From contig OZ243922.1 in assembly GCA_965213905.1 (NCBI GenBank), positions 620,001-684,000 on the forward strand: DNA of 64,000 nt. Direction: 5' to 3'. The translations under genes and the position numbers were made by a program. Within the stretch, counting starts at the first letter, position 1. Every line of letters starts with the position of its first letter. This stretch comes from SIRX01 sp965213905 (GTDB taxonomy: Bacteria; Actinomycetota; Rubrobacteria; Rubrobacterales; Rubrobacteraceae). The notes under the pieces are model-generated. The model ran no database searches, was not told the origin of the DNA, and saw only the letters and a list, made by a program, of their open reading frames with translations. Below, one piece after another: positions 1 to 8,106 of this stretch.

Positions 1-744
1 GAGGCAGGTCAGGATAAGGTTTTCCAGCTCCTCGTCCACCGGCAAAAACCCGCTTGGTGGCGGTGGCGGTTTGGAGACGTGCTGGCTGGCGATCTCGACC
101 GGCGTCCCGCTAAACGGCGGTTCGCCGACCACCGCTTCGTAGAGCATGGCCCCGAGCGAGTAGACGTCGCTCTTTGTCGTAACGGCTTTGCCTTGGAGTT
201 GTTCGGGGGAAGAGTACCGCGCCGTGCCCACGTAAGTGCCCGTCTGGGTGGCCTGCGTGGCGTCCAGGGCACGGGCGATACCGAAATCCGCCAGTTTGGG
301 GTTGCCGTTTCGGTCCAGGAGGATGTTGTGGGGCTTTACGTCCCGGTGGATGATGCCCCGGTCGTGGGCGTGGTCCAGACCCGCCGCGATGTCGGCCCCT
401 ATCCTCGACAGGGCTTTCTGCGGCAGCGGTCCCTTCTCCTTGACGAGCTCCTTCAGATCCCCGCCGGGGACGTGTTCCATGATGATGTAAGAGAGCTTCT
501 CGCCGTCGGCCTCGTCCTCCCCAGCGTCGTAGACCTGGACGATGTTCGGGTGTGAGAGCCGGGCGGCGGTGCGCCCCTCCCGGCGAAAGCGGGCGCCGAT
601 GTCGGAGCCGACGTACTCGGACTTGAGAACTTTGATCGCCACGGGACGGTCGAGCACCTCGTCGGTGCCCAAATACACGGTTGACATGCCCCCGGATCCG
701 ATTTTGCGCCCCAGGACGAACCGTCCGCCCAGCCGCCGGCTCAC
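1..744 (-). CDS. Serine/threonine protein kinase, PknB type (3' end outside window)
   Basis: Eukaryotic-type kinase that phosphorylates Ser/Thr on proteins. The visible ~248 residues hold nearly all of the catalytic domain: glycine loop IGSGGMSTVY at 15-24, VAIK lysine at about 38, catalytic HRDVKPHN at 133-140, DFG at 153-155 and an APE-like SPEQ. The GTG at 744 is chosen because it precedes the glycine loop and follows a GGGGGA ribosome site; the next ATG would delete half of that loop. It starts 28 bases after the DAHP synthase stop, so it is probably the third gene of that operon. The C-terminal half (transmembrane and sensor part in PknB relatives) lies outside the window, so soluble or receptor status cannot be judged. 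Confidence 0.93.
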   Translation of the reverse strand, partial: MSRRLGGRFVLGRKIGSGGMSTVYLGTDEVLDRPVAIKVLKSEYVGSDIGARFRREGRTAARLSHPNIVQVYDAGEDEADGEKLSYIIMEHVPGGDLKELVKEKGPLPQKALSRIGADIAAGLDHAHDRGIIHRDVKPHNILLDRNGNPKLADFGIARALDATQATQTGTYVGTARYSSPEQLQGKAVTTKSDVYSLGAMLYEAVVGEPPFSGTPVEIASQHVSKPPPPPSGFLPVDEELENLILTCL

Positions 745-772
745 TTCCGTCCCCCGGAGCAGACCGTCGAGA

Positions 773-1585
773 CTAGATAACCTCCCGGCCCATCGCGGTC
801 GCGAAGGGCTGCAAGGTCTCGCGCATACCCATCAAGGCTTCTATCGGGAGCGCTTGCTCCGCGTCGCACAAAGCCTCCTGCGGCTCGTGGTGAGATTCCA
901 CTATAAGCCCGTCCGCCTCGGCGGCGACGCTGGCCTTGCTGAGGGGAATGACCAGATCGCGCCGTCCGGCGGCGTGGGACGGGTCCACGATCACCGGCAG
1001 GTCCGTAAGCCGCTTGGCGACGATGACCGCCGAGAGATCCAGGGTAAAGCGCGTGGCCGTCTCGAAGGTGCGGATGCCCCGCTCGCAGAGGACCACGTTG
1101 TCCCCGCCCTCGCTAGTGACGTACTCCGCCGCGAGCAGCCACTCCTCGACGCTCGCCGCGAGGCCGCGCTTGAGAACTACGCCGTGGTCCGTTCCGGCGA
1201 TTGCCGCCCCGATGCGCTTGAGGAGCGAGAAGTTCGCCATGTTGCGCGCGCCAACCTGTATAACCTGGGCGTGCTCCATGACCATCTCGATGTCGTAGGG
1301 GTCCATGACCTCCGTAACGACCTTGAGGCCCAATCCCTTGCTTACGTCGGAGAGGATCTCCAGCCCTTCTTCGCCGAGCCCCTGGAAGGAGTACGGGGAA
1401 GTGCGGGGTTTAAAGGCGCCGCCGCGGACGTACTCGAAGCCCGCTTCTTTGACGGCGCGGGCGGAGGCTTCGAACTGCTCGTAGCTCTCCACCGTACAGG
1501 GCCCGGCCACGACCCGGAAAGTCCCGGGTTGGATCATGCCGTTGGTGGTCTTTACGTCGGTCTTTACCTGCGCTGAAACGTCCAT
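773..1585 (-). CDS. aroF: 3-deoxy-7-phosphoheptulonate (DAHP) synthase, AroF type I-beta
   Basis: First step of the shikimate pathway: condenses phosphoenolpyruvate and erythrose 4-phosphate to DAHP. The 270-residue protein has the short type I-beta form without an N-terminal regulatory domain. Recognisable motifs are AGPCTVES near 28, RGGAFKPRTSPYSFQG near 54, the metal/substrate stretch VLCERGIRTFE, and PVIVDPSHAAGRRD. It starts 2 bases after the chorismate mutase stop. In Bacillus relatives a chorismate mutase is fused to this enzyme as a feedback domain; here the two are separate adjacent genes, so a complex between them is plausible but not shown. Confidence 0.95.
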   Translation of the reverse strand: MDVSAQVKTDVKTTNGMIQPGTFRVVAGPCTVESYEQFEASARAVKEAGFEYVRGGAFKPRTSPYSFQGLGEEGLEILSDVSKGLGLKVVTEVMDPYDIEMVMEHAQVIQVGARNMANFSLLKRIGAAIAGTDHGVVLKRGLAASVEEWLLAAEYVTSEGGDNVVLCERGIRTFETATRFTLDLSAVIVAKRLTDLPVIVDPSHAAGRRDLVIPLSKASVAAEADGLIVESHHEPQEALCDAEQALPIEALMGMRETLQPFATAMGREVI

Positions 1586-1587
1586 CG

Positions 1588-1884
1588 CTACCTGTAAAAC
1601 TCCCCGCGTTGAATTTCGAGATCCCGGATACGATGCAGAATAAGCTCGAAGATCTCCCGCATCGAGGTGTCGTAGATCGGGCCTTCGTTGTAGCCCTCGA
1701 CCCGCTGGAGTATCTCTTCCTCCCTTTTGGGGTCGAAGAGCGGTACGCCCGCCTCGGCCTTTATCGCGACGATCTCCTGCACGATGCCCGCCCGCTCGTT
1801 CAAGGACTGGACGAGATCCCGATCCACCTCGTCCACCCGCTCCCGGAGCGCCTGCATTTTCTCCTGTATCTCGGCGTTTTCCAT
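1588..1884 (-). CDS. aroQ: Chorismate mutase, AroQ class
   Basis: Converts chorismate to prephenate, the branch point to phenylalanine and tyrosine. A small all-helical AroQ protein with the typical early pattern LRERVDEVDRDLVQSLNERA and the later basic/acidic pair DPKREEEIL. The start ATG at 1884 gives MENAEIQEKM and fits the family; the frame can be extended upstream to a TTG at 1923, but those 13 residues are not family-like. It sits 2 bases upstream of the DAHP synthase, so the two are almost certainly co-translated. Confidence 0.88.
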   Translation of the reverse strand: MENAEIQEKMQALRERVDEVDRDLVQSLNERAGIVQEIVAIKAEAGVPLFDPKREEEILQRVEGYNEGPIYDTSMREIFELILHRIRDLEIQRGEFYR

Positions 1885-1946
1885 AAGACCTGGGATTCTA
1901 TCTTTCACCGGGTCATAAGGCAACCGGGACTACACTCTGCAAAGTT

Positions 1947-2396
1947 CTACCGCTTGCGGACGATCTCACAGTTCTTTACTTTGTCGAGTTTATCCACGTA
2001 GGCCTTATCTTTTCCGCCGGGGCCGCAATTTACTACGTCTTTGACGGCGGGGATGTCTCTGACCTGGACGGTGTCGTTTCCGCGGCCTCCGTAGAAGGTG
2101 TCGAGGTCTTTGTCGGCGTGGCCTATCATGTTGTCTACTCCCCTACCGCCGTAGACCGTGTCGGCCCCGCGGCCGCCGCTTACCTGATCCCGGCCCGGTC
2201 CGCCCCGCACGACGTCGTCACCGTCCAGGCCGTTTACGAAGTCGTCGCCGGACATCCCGCGAAGCTTCTCGGAGTTTTTGGTGCCCTCCAGAAAGTCATC
2301 GGCTTTGGTTCCGGCCAGGTTCGCCGCAAAAGCTACCCCCGCCCAAAGCACGGCGAATACGACTATCGCCACCGAAATAACCGCTGCTTTCTTCAT
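1947..2396 (-). CDS. Small secreted calcium-binding (RTX-repeat) protein
   Basis: 149 residues: a clean N-terminal signal peptide (KK, then a hydrophobic stretch ending AFA-AN at about 25), followed by hemolysin-type GGxGxD nonapeptide repeats between roughly residues 47 and 110 (GDDFVNGLDGDD, GGPGRDQVSGGRGADT, GGRGNDT), and a short C-terminal tail with two cysteines that may form a disulfide. Such repeats bind calcium in the turns of a beta-roll, so this is probably an exported Ca-dependent surface or secreted protein. ATG at 2396 is chosen because of a GAGAGGAGAA ribosome site and the signal peptide; the reading frame is open further upstream. Single gene, no function assignable. Confidence 0.8.
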   Translation of the reverse strand: MKKAAVISVAIVVFAVLWAGVAFAANLAGTKADDFLEGTKNSEKLRGMSGDDFVNGLDGDDVVRGGPGRDQVSGGRGADTVYGGRGVDNMIGHADKDLDTFYGGRGNDTVQVRDIPAVKDVVNCGPGGKDKAYVDKLDKVKNCEIVRKR

Positions 2397-2469
2397 CTGG
2401 CATTCTCCTCTCGGTCTCTGCATCCGGTTCTCCCGAACATCCTGGAGACACTCTAGGGCACGGGTGTTA

Positions 2470-2510
2470 CGAAAGGATGACGTTCCAGTAACAGTAGCGT
2501 CAACGTTTCG
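2470..2510. promoter_or_regulatory. Interrupted dyad in divergent intergenic region
   Basis: CGAAAggaTGACG at 2470-2482 mirrors CGTCAacgTTTCG at 2498-2510 across a 15-base spacer (10 of 13 positions pair). It lies between the divergent RTX gene and the hisC-type aminotransferase and could be an operator or a hairpin. No regulator can be named. Confidence 0.25.
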
Positions 2511-2624
2511 CAACGATCCGGTAACAACCTGGGGACGGGCCGCGCGTTTGCCGGGCCGGTTTGCAAGCTCTCCCGCTGGAGAATAGTCTATTGGGGGCGT
2601 TATCCGGCCTAAAAAGGAGAAGGT

Positions 2625-3677
2625 TTGAAGTTCAGAGCTGAGTTGGATCCCTTGCGGCCCTACGTGCCGCCGAAGTCGTGGAGGATGGCGGCGGAGGGCA
2701 GAGGCGGAAACAGCTACGCGAAACTGACCTCCAACGAGCTCGCCTTCGGGCCGCTCCCAGAGGCGGAGGCGTCCTTGACGGAGATGCTGCCGCGCGCAAA
2801 CCGCTACCCGGACAGCCACGTAACCCGGCTCCGCCAGGCCATAGCGGACGCGAACCCCGGCAGCGAGCCCCAAAACGTCTTGGTCGGCAACGGATCTAGT
2901 GAAGTCTTGATGAACCTGCTCCAGTTGCTTCCGGGTGGCGAGGTCGTTTTTCCCTGGCCGTCGTTCAGCCTCTACCCAATGCTCTGCACGGTTCTTGGCA
3001 TGACAGCCCGGCAGGTTCCACTGACGGAGAGCAGTGGGCTAAATTTCGAAGCCTTGCTCTCCGCCGTCGGGCCGGAGACGCGGGCCATGATCCTTTGCAA
3101 CCCGAACAACCCCAGCGGCACGTACCTGGGCCTGGACCGGGTGCGCGAACTGGCCGCGGAACTTCCCGAAGACGTGCTCCTCATAATTGACGAAGCCTAC
3201 ATCGAGTTCGTAGACGACCCAAACTACGGAAACTCCCACACCCTGGCGCTCGAAACAGAGAACGTCGTCGTGGCCCGCACGTTCTCCAAAGCCCACGGCC
3301 TGGCGGGTCTCAGGATCGGCTACGGCATCGCGCCGGAGAACGTCGCCGACTACGCCGAACGGGTCCGGTTTCCGGTCTCTGTAAATCTGGCCGCCCAGGT
3401 CGCCGCGACGGCCTCGATGCTCGCCCAAGACAAAGTCCGGGCGCGGGCGGACTTCGTGATCCGGGAGCGTGCCCGGCTGCAAAAGGCTTTCGGAGACGCG
3501 AACCTGGACTTCATACCTTCCCAAGGAAACTTCGTGATGGTGAAATTTGGGGCGGGCGATTTCGAGGAGGCCGGGGTGCTGGTTCGGGAGGGTGAGGCGC
3601 TCGGGTATCCGGGATGGAGCCGGGTTACGGTCGGCAATACGGGGGAGAACGACCGGGTGATAGAGGCTCTGTCGTGA
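2625..3677 (+). CDS. hisC: Histidinol-phosphate / aromatic aminotransferase (HisC family)
   Basis: PLP-dependent fold-type I aminotransferase, 350 residues. Typical HisC motifs are CNPNNPSGTY (about 157-166), IIDEAYIEF, and the PLP-lysine region ARTFSKAHGLAGLRIGYG near 218-235. The TTG start follows a strong AAGGAGAAGG site. It overlaps tyrA by 4 bases (GTGA), and no other his gene is nearby. From this context its main role is probably transamination of prephenate or phenylpyruvate/hydroxyphenylpyruvate in tyrosine and phenylalanine synthesis; HisC-family enzymes are known to do both jobs. Confidence 0.9.
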   Translation: MKFRAELDPLRPYVPPKSWRMAAEGRGGNSYAKLTSNELAFGPLPEAEASLTEMLPRANRYPDSHVTRLRQAIADANPGSEPQNVLVGNGSSEVLMNLLQLLPGGEVVFPWPSFSLYPMLCTVLGMTARQVPLTESSGLNFEALLSAVGPETRAMILCNPNNPSGTYLGLDRVRELAAELPEDVLLIIDEAYIEFVDDPNYGNSHTLALETENVVVARTFSKAHGLAGLRIGYGIAPENVADYAERVRFPVSVNLAAQVAATASMLAQDKVRARADFVIRERARLQKAFGDANLDFIPSQGNFVMVKFGAGDFEEAGVLVREGEALGYPGWSRVTVGNTGENDRVIEALS

Positions 3678-4720
3678 GCCGGACGCTCGGCATCGTCGGG
3701 GTCGGCCTGATCGGGGGCTCCATCGGCCTCGCCGCCCGGAGAGCCGGCTGGGAGGTCGTCGGCGTAGATTCGCCGGAGGTGCTAGAAAAAGCGACCAGCC
3801 TCGAAACTATAGACCGGGCTTCGACTATAAAAGAAGCGCGGGGCACAGACCTCATAATGCTCGCCGCGCCCATCTCGAAGGTTCGGGGGCTACTCTCCAA
3901 ACTCCCCCCGACAGACGCCCTCGTAACCGACGCGGCCAGCACCAAAAACGCCATCGTCCAGGAAGCCGGCCGCCACAACCTCCGCTTTGTCGGCGGCCAC
4001 CCGATGGCCGGCAGCCAGCTCGCCGGCGTCGCCAACGCCCGCCCCGAACTCTTCCAGGGAGCCAGATATTTCCTCACCCCCACCGGCGGCACAAGGCCAG
4101 AAGATTACCGTCGGGTCGCCGGCTTTGTCCGGGAGCTTGGGGCCACACCGACGGCCGTAGACCCGGAGAAGCACGACCTGCTCATGGCCGCCCTCTCCCA
4201 CCTGCCGCACCTCATGGCGGCGGCGCTCCTGAAAGTCGCCTCGGACATCTCACCGGAGGCGCTCACGTTCGCCGGACCATCCTTCCGGGACCTGACGCGG
4301 GTCGGGGCCTCGAACCCGGAGCTTTGGTCGGATATCCTGGCGGAAAACGCACCGGCTCTGGGCGAAGCCCTGGGGGCGTTCGCCGGTTCGATGGCGCAGC
4401 TCGGCAGTGAGATCGGTGACAAAAAAAGCATGGAACGCCGCTTTAACGAGGCCCAGGACGCCTACGACGCTTTGGGCGGCATCCTCGTAGAAGGCTCCGG
4501 CGACAACGTGGAGATCGCCATCCCCGTCGAAAACCGGCCCGGCGTCTTCGCCGAAGTAACAACCCTCATGGGCTCGAACAATATAAACATCCTGGACCTC
4601 TACGTCCGCCACTCCAACACCGAACGCGCCGCCCTCGTCCTCACGCTCGACGCCGAAGCGGCCCGCAAAGCACGGGGGCTGCTAAGAAAAGCAAACTTTC
4701 GGGCGGAAATCTTAGGTTAG
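3674..4720 (+). CDS. tyrA: Prephenate dehydrogenase with C-terminal ACT domain
   Basis: NAD(P)-dependent oxidative decarboxylation of prephenate to 4-hydroxyphenylpyruvate. 348 residues: Rossmann motif GVGLIGGSIGLAARRAG at the N-terminus, AAPISKV and TDAASTK in the nucleotide domain, the active-site segment GGHPMAGS near 105, and a helical dimer domain. The last ~75 residues form an ACT domain (EIAIPVENRPGVFAEVT), which in this family usually gives feedback control by tyrosine. Start is the GTG that overlaps the hisC stop by 4 bases; upstream codons in frame belong to hisC coding sequence. Confidence 0.94.
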   Translation: MSRTLGIVGVGLIGGSIGLAARRAGWEVVGVDSPEVLEKATSLETIDRASTIKEARGTDLIMLAAPISKVRGLLSKLPPTDALVTDAASTKNAIVQEAGRHNLRFVGGHPMAGSQLAGVANARPELFQGARYFLTPTGGTRPEDYRRVAGFVRELGATPTAVDPEKHDLLMAALSHLPHLMAAALLKVASDISPEALTFAGPSFRDLTRVGASNPELWSDILAENAPALGEALGAFAGSMAQLGSEIGDKKSMERRFNEAQDAYDALGGILVEGSGDNVEIAIPVENRPGVFAEVTTLMGSNNINILDLYVRHSNTERAALVLTLDAEAARKARGLLRKANFRAEILG

Positions 4721-4737
4721 TGGCCGAAGGAGAAGGC

Positions 4738-5496
4738 TCATGGCTCTGCGACCGGCGAAACGCCATGCTGCATCCAGACGTTCGGTTCTTCGTAGGTTCC
4801 GAGATCCGAGTCCAGATCCATTACGACGGGTTGTAGCGCCCCGGGCACGATGTATTCGCCGCTCTTAGGGAAGCTCATTCGCGTCCATTTCTCCCAGTCC
4901 GGGATGTTACCCGAGATCACCATCGAGCGGGGTGCTATGCCTAGCATTTCGGCCCCCAGCCCGGCGTGGACGCGTAGCCAGGGATCGAAGGGCTTTCCGT
5001 CTTCCCGCTTCCACGCGACGTAGTTCTCCATCGGGACTTGCGGATAGCGACTTTTCGTGGTCGGTCGTACCGGGGCAATTAGGGAGTTCAGGCCGTGTTC
5101 CACCGCAACGGTCTTCATCCCGGTCAGTATCGCGCCGCCCAAGCCCCGGCCTCGAAGATCCGGGGTGACGATAGCTAGTAGCGCAGAGAGCGTCGTCGGC
5201 CGAACGTCCCTCTCACGCCCGATGAAGCCCTGTTCCAGAACCGCGTCCCAACCGGCAGGGAGTTCTTCCGGCTCTCCGTTCCAGAAGAACGGAATAGTGT
5301 TCCCGGTCGCCACGACTTTATCTTCGGTATCGCAAATGAAGATCTGGAAGTCCGGGAATTCGGTAAAGAGTCGTTCCCAGTACCGATCCGCGACCGGGTC
5401 GTGAAGCATTAACTCCGGCCAGGGCTGCGATCCCAACCGGCGGACCTCATCCCCAAGCTCCGGCCTTTGTTCCAGGGTGAATACGCTGAGATCCAC
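4738..5496 (-). CDS. GNAT-family N-acetyltransferase
   Basis: 252 residues with the acetyl-CoA pyrophosphate-binding core of GNAT enzymes: LLAIVTPDLRGRGLGGAILTGM near 103-124 (the R-G-x-G-L/G loop) and a preceding beta strand with conserved charged residues. The substrate is not evident. GTG start at 5496 lies 10 bases after the stop of the deaminase gene with a GGAAG site, so it is probably translated from the same message. The protein is longer than a minimal GNAT (about 150-180) because of a C-terminal extension of about 100 residues. Confidence 0.75.
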   Translation of the reverse strand: MDLSVFTLEQRPELGDEVRRLGSQPWPELMLHDPVADRYWERLFTEFPDFQIFICDTEDKVVATGNTIPFFWNGEPEELPAGWDAVLEQGFIGRERDVRPTTLSALLAIVTPDLRGRGLGGAILTGMKTVAVEHGLNSLIAPVRPTTKSRYPQVPMENYVAWKREDGKPFDPWLRVHAGLGAEMLGIAPRSMVISGNIPDWEKWTRMSFPKSGEYIVPGALQPVVMDLDSDLGTYEEPNVWMQHGVSPVAEP

Positions 5497-5505
5497 CGTC
5501 TTCCG

Positions 5506-5958
5506 CTACGCTAGAGCCTCGAAAAGCGCGTCGCACTCGCGCTCCAGCACACCACCCTCAGTTGCGAAACCTCCGAATTCGGACGAAGCTCGGCTTGCGA
5601 CCTCTTCGCACGAGAGGTCTATGTGCGGCAGGCCGAGGTTTTTGAGGGTTTGTATGGAGGTTCCGTAGACGACACGGGGGATGCCGGACCAGAGGATCGC
5701 GCCGGAGCACATGGGGCATGGTTCGGCCGTCGTGTAGAGCACGAGGTTAGAGGTGTCCGCGCCGGGATCGTTTTCGAAAAGCCGGATCACGGCGTCCGTC
5801 TCACCGTGGAGGATGGGGCTCTTCTCAGCGTCGTTGAGGCCTTCGGCGACGGTTTCGCCGGTTTCTTCGTCGAAGATCACACACCCGAACGGCGCGTCCG
5901 GGTTTCCGCGGGCGATTTCGATGGCCCGGCGCATGTGCTGTTCGTGTCCCGGTTCCAT
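5506..5958 (-). CDS. Nucleoside/cytidine deaminase superfamily protein
   Basis: Zinc-dependent deaminase of the CDA/TadA/guanine deaminase fold, 150 residues. Zinc ligands and catalytic acid are visible as HGE (near 51-53, in place of the more common HAE) and PCPMC (near 82-86). The HGE form and the length fit the group annotated as nucleoside deaminases rather than the essential tRNA deaminase TadA, but guanine or another base as substrate is equally possible. It follows the Uma2 gene by 8 bases and precedes a GNAT gene by 9, so the three may form an operon. Confidence 0.82.
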   Translation of the reverse strand: MEPGHEQHMRRAIEIARGNPDAPFGCVIFDEETGETVAEGLNDAEKSPILHGETDAVIRLFENDPGADTSNLVLYTTAEPCPMCSGAILWSGIPRVVYGTSIQTLKNLGLPHIDLSCEEVASRASSEFGGFATEGGVLERECDALFEALA

Positions 5959-5966
5959 CGGACCGG

Positions 5967-6566
5967 CTACGCGAAGATCTCGGCGGCCGGGAGCCGCCAG
6001 CCGGGGACTACGTCCGCGCCGTCTACCGCTTCGTCTACCGCTTCGTCTACCGCTTCGTCTACCGCTTCGTCTACCGCTTCGTCTGTGGAAAGGATGCGGA
6101 TGTCCTCCCGGGAGCGGTACACGGTGACGATCCTACGTGAGGGCTCGACGACGAGCACCGTGCGGCATCCGGCGTCCAGCCAGGCGAGATACTTCTCCAC
6201 GACTTCGGCGTGGGTGTCGCCGGGAGAGACGACCTCCACCGCGAGATCCGGCGCCTCCGGCCAGAACCCCGCCACGCCACCTACCTTCTCCAAACGCTCG
6301 CGGCTTACGAAAGCCGCATCCGGCGCACGAACGGTATCAGGGTCGGAGGCTATCTTGAAGCCGGTCTCGGCGGCGTAAGTTCGTCCCAAGTTGTTCGCCT
6401 TAACGCGAGCCCGAAGCTCACCAAATATTTCCCCCGCCGAATATCCGTGTTCGTTTCCGGCTGACGCCATCGCCCTTACCTCTCCCCCCACCAACTCGCG
6501 GCGCATCCCGTCGTCCGGCAGATGCAACAGTTCCTCCGCCGTATACAATTTCTCTTTGATAGTCAC
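5967..6566 (-). CDS. Uma2-family (DUF820) putative restriction-like endonuclease with DEAV repeat tail
   Basis: 199 residues with the PD-(D/E)XK-like core seen in Uma2 proteins: YTAEELLHLPDDGMRRELVGGEV at the N-terminus, ETGFKIASDPDTVRAPDAAFVS, and APDLAVEVVSPGDTHAEVVEKYLAWLDAG, which holds the E-x-V catalytic strand. Function is unknown for most of the family. The C-terminus carries a run of five copies of the tetrapeptide DEAV, encoded by a 12-base tandem repeat. GTG start at 6566, preceded by an AAGG-type site. These genes are often scattered in many copies in cyanobacteria and actinobacteria. Confidence 0.82.
   Translation of the reverse strand: MTIKEKLYTAEELLHLPDDGMRRELVGGEVRAMASAGNEHGYSAGEIFGELRARVKANNLGRTYAAETGFKIASDPDTVRAPDAAFVSRERLEKVGGVAGFWPEAPDLAVEVVSPGDTHAEVVEKYLAWLDAGCRTVLVVEPSRRIVTVYRSREDIRILSTDEAVDEAVDEAVDEAVDEAVDGADVVPGWRLPAAEIFA
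6021..6080. repeat. 12-bp tandem repeat, five perfect copies, in-frame
   Basis: The unit gtctaccgcttc occurs five times without a mismatch (6021-6032 to 6069-6080), then breaks off after gtct. Because the unit is four codons long, copy-number change would keep the Uma2 reading frame and only lengthen or shorten the acidic DEAV tail. Perfect identity suggests recent slippage. Confidence 0.95.
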
Positions 6567-6628
6567 GGGTTGCCTTCTTTCCTCGCGTGCCTTGTCTTGC
6601 TTATACTACGATCCTCCGGGCTACGCTA

Positions 6629-7522
6629 CTACCGGTCCAGAAGATGCCGGAGCGCCCCCTCCAGTTCCGGGTGGCGGAAATCGTAGCCCGTTTCTTTTAG
6701 CTTGGCCGGCTCTACCCGGGCGCTCGCCAGCAGCAATTCGTCGGCGACTTCTCCCAGGACTGCCCGGAGCGCGGGCGCCGGGGCGGGGACAAGCGTCGGA
6801 CGCCCGAGCACGTTCCCGAGGACCTTCGTGTACTCGGCGTTGGTCATCGGGTTCGGGGCCACGACGTTGACGGCGCCTTCTACGGAATCGTCCTCCAGGG
6901 CGTGGATGAGGGCTCCTACCACGTCGTCGAGGGCTACCCAGCTCCACCACTGGCGTCCGCTGCCGATCTTTCCACCCCCCCCGACTTTGAAGAGGGGAAG
7001 CGTAGTCCCCAGGGCGCCGCCCTCCGGGCTCAGAACGATCCCGAACCGCAGGTTCGCCACCCGGATGCCCGCCTCCTGCGCGGGTTCGTCCGCCGCCTCC
7101 CACTTCTCGACTACTTCAGAGAGGAACGCGTCTCCCGGCCCGCTTTCTTCGCGCAGAAGCTCGTTGCCCCGGTCGCCGTAGTACCCGATGGCCGAAGCGC
7201 AGATTATGGCCCCCGGTTTCTCCGAGAGCCCGGCGACGGTCTCGGCCAGAAGGCGCGTGCCCTGCACCCGGCTGTCCAGGATCTTCCGCTTCTTCTCCGC
7301 CGTCCAGCGTCCAACGATGTTCTCCCCGGCCAGGTGCACCACGGCGTCTATGCCTTCGAGCCGGGAAGCGTCGATCCGGCCGCGCGAAGGATCCCAGCGG
7401 ATCGTGTCCTCCGAGCTTGGCTTCGAGTGGCTCAGGGCGACCACGCTATGCCCTTTGTTTTTTAACTCCGTACTTAAGGCCGAGCCCACGAGCCCCGTCG
7501 CGCCGCTTACCAGAACATCCAT
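6629..7522 (-). CDS. TIGR01777-family NAD-dependent epimerase/dehydratase (YfcH-like)
   Basis: Extended short-chain dehydrogenase fold, 297 residues. Nucleotide-binding GATGLVGSAL at 8-17, the family signature VHLAGENIVGRWTAEKKRKILDSRV (about 62-86), the SAIGYYGDRG region and WSWVALDDVVGA. Members are widespread and mostly uncharacterised; E. coli YfcH and plant SulA-like proteins belong here. ATG at 7522 has a GGGAGG site 8 bases upstream. Divergent from the hydrolase gene at 7603; no operon partner. Confidence 0.88.
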   Translation of the reverse strand: MDVLVSGATGLVGSALSTELKNKGHSVVALSHSKPSSEDTIRWDPSRGRIDASRLEGIDAVVHLAGENIVGRWTAEKKRKILDSRVQGTRLLAETVAGLSEKPGAIICASAIGYYGDRGNELLREESGPGDAFLSEVVEKWEAADEPAQEAGIRVANLRFGIVLSPEGGALGTTLPLFKVGGGGKIGSGRQWWSWVALDDVVGALIHALEDDSVEGAVNVVAPNPMTNAEYTKVLGNVLGRPTLVPAPAPALRAVLGEVADELLLASARVEPAKLKETGYDFRHPELEGALRHLLDR

Positions 7523-7589
7523 CTATCGCCTCCCTTTAAACCCTCTAAAGCCGTCTCGTACATGGTAACGTCTCTCCGCCCCGGAGATG

Positions 7590-7595
7590 TAAACT
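7590..7595 (+). promoter_or_regulatory. -10 element of a leaderless-type promoter
   Basis: TAAACT preceded directly by TG, ending 7 bases before the ATG at 7603. With transcription starting 6-8 bases after the -10, the message would begin at or within a base or two of the start codon. No ribosome site is present. The -35 is not convincing. Confidence 0.4.
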
Positions 7596-7602
7596 CTCCT
7601 GC

Positions 7603-8106
7603 ATGCGGACCTACTCTCACGCGCTACTAACCCTGGCCGCCGCCCGGCGATACAGGCTAAACTCAGCATCGGCCGCGCTCGGGGCCTCACTTCCGGACCT
7701 GCCCGTGGGTGTCGGGGTCGTCTGGCTCTGGGCAAAGCGCGGGTTGTTTACCAGGGATCAGTTTCAGCAAGAGGCCTGCGCGAAGAGGTCTTTCGCCCTC
7801 CCAGATGCCGCCCTGCACTCCATCGTGCCGTTGGGAGCCGGGTTCATCTTCTGCTTTCTGGCCGGCACCGTGAACAGGAGCCTCCGTCAACGACTGCTCG
7901 CCTTCCTGCTCGGCTGGGCGGGACACGTCGTAACCGACGCGCTGACCCACGGGGAGGATGCCCGGCCTCTTTTCTGGCCATTATCCGGACGTCGCTTTTC
8001 GAGCCCGGTTTCTTACCGGGAGAAAAAGCGTTACGGACGACTATTCACCATCCTGGAGCACGCGGCGGTCTTGGCGGCGACCATCTCGCTCCTGACGATT
8101 CGTTAG
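7603..8106 (+). CDS. Membrane-bound metal-dependent hydrolase-like protein (YdjM/DUF457-like)
   Basis: 167 residues with an early HALLTLAAA stretch, the DLP motif, DAALHSIVP, and GWAGHVVTDALTH, giving a spaced set of His/Asp residues as in the YdjM-type membrane hydrolases; at least two hydrophobic segments (about 84-115 and the C-terminus). The actual reaction of this family is unknown. Start is ATG without a ribosome site but with a -10 just upstream. Its stop codon overlaps the stop of the convergent kptA gene. Confidence 0.65.
   Translation: MRTYSHALLTLAAARRYRLNSASAALGASLPDLPVGVGVVWLWAKRGLFTRDQFQQEACAKRSFALPDAALHSIVPLGAGFIFCFLAGTVNRSLRQRLLAFLLGWAGHVVTDALTHGEDARPLFWPLSGRRFSSPVSYREKKRYGRLFTILEHAAVLAATISLLTIR

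Noticed and set aside
542..1576. A 344-codon plus-strand frame opposite DAHP synthase and the kinase
   Set aside because: Antisense to two strongly recognised genes; no recognisable motif.
2625..3677. Histidine-pathway gene
   Set aside because: No other his gene is adjacent, and the 4-base overlap with tyrA points to aromatic amino acid transamination as the main role.
6021..6080. CRISPR-like repeat
   Set aside because: Units are 12 bases, directly adjacent, with no spacers and inside a coding frame.
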